From Bacilli bacterium (GTDB lineage: Bacteria > Bacillota_I > Bacilli_A > RF39 > UBA660), in contig JAFRIJ010000007.1 of NCBI GenBank assembly GCA_017432825.1, forward strand, positions 1 through 64,000: 64,000 nucleotides of DNA, read 5' to 3'. Position numbers and translations under genes: made by a program. The notes beneath the pieces were generated by a model, which did not search any database, was not told where the DNA came from, and was given only the letters and a program-made list of their open reading frames with translations. This document shows, piece after piece, positions 62,366 to 64,000 of this stretch (position 1 is its first letter; every line of letters starts with the position of its first letter).

Positions 62366-64000
62366 CTAATCACCAACTAATTCAAAATCAATCATACTAG
62401 TATCTTTAGAAGCCCTAATACATCTAACTCTTACAACATCTCCAAAAGTATATTTATGCTTTTTATTCTTACTAACCAAAGATAAAGAACTTTCAACATA
62501 AGAATAACTACCTCCAGGCAAATCCTCTATCTTAACTAACCCCTCTACTGTGTTATCAAGTTCAACAAATATTCCAAATTCTTGTACACCAGATATAACA
62601 CCATTAAACTCTTCTCCAATATGATCTTCCATATATTCAGCCATTTTCATATCATCAACATCTCTCTCACAATTCTGAGCATCCTGTTCCTTAACTGAAC
62701 AATGTAAAGCCATCTCAGGAAGACAACTTTCCCAACTACTAATAACCTCATTAGAATAATTACTCATATAATCCTTAACAAGTCTATGTAAAATTAAATC
62801 AGGATATCTCCTAATAGGAGAAGTAAAATGTGAATAACACTTACTACCTAATCCAAAGTGACCAATATTCTCTGCAGAATATACAGCTTTAGCTTGACTC
62901 CTAATAGCCATATCATTAAGAATCTTAGCATCCGGTTTATCACTAAGCTGATTTAATATATATTGCAAATCCTTACTAGTAATATCACATCTCTTACCAT
63001 TAACAACATAACCACGTGCTGATAAGAAATCAAAAAAACTAGCTAACCTCTTTTCATCAGGCCTATCATGAACTCTATATATACCAGGTAATTCTTGATA
63101 AAAAACATATCCCCCAACAGTCTCATTAGCTGCTACCATAAAGTTTTCTATCATGTTTTCTCCAGTTCCTTCATTCCTTAATCCAATTTCTATAGGATGA
63201 CAAACATCATCAACAATTATCTTAGGTTCTGGACTAGTAAATTCTATATAACCATTTTTAACCATTTTCTTTCTAAGAATATCCGATAATTCTTTCATCA
63301 ATTTCAAATCAGAAACATATTCCTCATAACCAGAAGGAATATTATTATTATCTAATATATCATTAACATTATTATAAGTCATTTGAATTCTACTTCTAAT
63401 AACACTCTTAAATATATCATAACTATATATCTTACCATTATTATCTATCTTCATAACGCAAGACATTGCTAATCTATCTTGCTTAGGATTTAAAGAACAT
63501 ATACCATTAGATAATTGATGTGGAAGCATAGGAATAACCCTATCAACTAAATATACACTAGTACCTCTCTCGTATGCCTCTTTATCTAATTCACTATCTT
63601 TCTTAACATAATGACTAACATCTGCAATATGTACTCCAAGTTCATAACCATTTTCTATCTTAGAAATACTAATAGCATCATCTATATCCTTAGTATCATC
63701 ACCATCAATAGTAAAGATAACCTTATCTCTTAAATCAACTCTATCACTAATATCTTCATTATCGATATTATCAGGAATATCAACTAAACTATCAAGAACC
63801 TCAGTAGGAAACTTAGGTTTAAATCCATATTTATATACAAAAGATAAAATATCTACACCAATATCATTCTTATGACCTATAACCTCTAAAATACTACCAA
63901 CATACTTATTACCACTTACTGGTTTAACTAAAACCTTATGACCTTCAACCAATCCCTTAGTATATTCATCTAATATTAAAATATCAGTTCCACCCTTATC
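62366..64000 (-). CDS. rnr: Ribonuclease R (5' end beyond window)
   Basis: At least 544 residues; the frame stays open to the right edge, so the true start lies outside. The visible part begins inside the cold-shock region ('DKGGTDILILDEYTKGLVEG') and continues through the RNB domain: 'FTIDGDDTKDIDDAISI' (all four catalytic Asp), 'ELGVHIADVSHYVKK', 'RVIPMLPHQLSNGICSLNPK', and 'HFTSPIRRYPDLILHRL'. The C-terminal S1 domain has 'EFNGVISGVQEFGIFVELDN'. It degrades structured RNA 3'-5' and usually precedes smpB. It is the canonical one of the three RNB genes in the window. Confidence 0.95.
   Translation of the reverse strand, partial: DKGGTDILILDEYTKGLVEGHKVLVKPVSGNKYVGSILEVIGHKNDIGVDILSFVYKYGFKPKFPTEVLDSLVDIPDNIDNEDISDRVDLRDKVIFTIDGDDTKDIDDAISISKIENGYELGVHIADVSHYVKKDSELDKEAYERGTSVYLVDRVIPMLPHQLSNGICSLNPKQDRLAMSCVMKIDNNGKIYSYDIFKSVIRSRIQMTYNNVNDILDNNNIPSGYEEYVSDLKLMKELSDILRKKMVKNGYIEFTSPEPKIIVDDVCHPIEIGLRNEGTGENMIENFMVAANETVGGYVFYQELPGIYRVHDRPDEKRLASFFDFLSARGYVVNGKRCDITSKDLQYILNQLSDKPDAKILNDMAIRSQAKAVYSAENIGHFGLGSKCYSHFTSPIRRYPDLILHRLVKDYMSNYSNEVISSWESCLPEMALHCSVKEQDAQNCERDVDDMKMAEYMEDHIGEEFNGVISGVQEFGIFVELDNTVEGLVKIEDLPGGSYSYVESSLSLVSKNKKHKYTFGDVVRVRCIRASKDTSMIDFELVGD

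Noticed and set aside
1-64000. Possible use of the Mycoplasma genetic code (TGA as Trp), suggested by the AT-rich composition
   Set aside because: Tryptophans are TGG, and TGA ends real genes with ATGA overlaps at 11579 and 40956.
1-64000. CRISPR arrays, rRNA or tRNA genes, prophage
   Set aside because: No regularly spaced repeats, RNA genes or phage structural genes were recognised.

Overview
The window is a low-GC (high-20s percent by eye), densely coded stretch of an anaerobic, endospore-forming low-GC Firmicute. The gene set (spo0A, gpr, spmA/spmB, a dacB-type carboxypeptidase, ylbJ, spoVB-like and gerA-type genes, class III ribonucleotide reductase, rubrerythrin) and the very AT-rich coding style suggest an uncultured gut Bacilli lineage of the 'Mollicutes-like'/RF39 or Erysipelotrichales-related kind. 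That placement is an inference from gene content, not a phylogeny. Tryptophan is TGG and TGA is used as a stop (ends of the genes at 11579 and 40956), so the standard bacterial code applies. Nearly all genes lie on the minus strand. The plus strand is visibly C-rich and G-poor, as expected if the minus-strand genes run along the leading strand.

Layout. 1-5.2 kb: a cut-off PH-like protein, an isoprenylcysteine-methyltransferase-like membrane protein, small membrane or exported unknowns, a GNAT/YoaP-like acetyltransferase, and a YtrA-type GntR repressor with an ABC exporter behind a palindromic operator. 5.2-6.3 kb: rplM-rpsI with an L13-type leader. 6.3-9.6 kb: gpr divergent from rpsT, an anchored transglutaminase-like protein, and spo0A with a putative 0A box. 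9.6-13.8 kb: a pgk / flippase-like / glycolipid glycosyltransferase / divergent tpiA operon. 13.9-20 kb: rubrerythrin, Nudix, RluA, DUF1294, rhomboid, cdsA-rseP and mtaB. 20-25.6 kb: one long operon with murC, trmD, rimM, a SpoU methylase, a YgjP-like metalloprotein, a LemA-like protein and three unknown proteins, two of them tandem paralogues. 25.7-36.2 kb: spoVB-like gene, two inverted copies of a DUF1016/YhcG-type nuclease gene flanking an 8-kb block, an InlB-repeat surface protein, and lepA / degenerate RNB protein / miaB / ymcA. 36.2-39.3 kb: class III ribonucleotide reductase whose glycyl-radical domain is a separate 57-residue gene. 39.3-46.1 kb: an AT-rich intergenic region, a tiny Asn-rich gene, the dacB-spmA-spmB operon, a class B sortase with a likely cell-wall substrate, and ylbL. 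46-54 kb: ylbJ, feoAB, a gerA-type germinant receptor subunit, an M23 peptidase, ruvB behind a LexA-like box, and smpB. 54-64 kb: a 1145-residue orphan, two CapA-family paralogues, a second RNase R-like gene and the cut-off rnr.

Themes. Sporulation and germination genes are scattered through the window rather than clustered. Envelope maintenance is well represented (glycolipid synthesis, CDP-DAG, site-2 protease, M23, sortase). RNA decay is represented by three RNB-family genes, one apparently inactivated.

The most unusual points are three. First, the inverted DUF1016 pair has near-identical ends but a sharply divergent central ~65 residues, and each copy carries its own GC-rich perfect palindrome at the same codon position. 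Second, NrdD is split from its glycyl-radical domain. Third, there is a large orphan protein next to the rnr cluster. All calls come from reading the sequence; no database search was possible.
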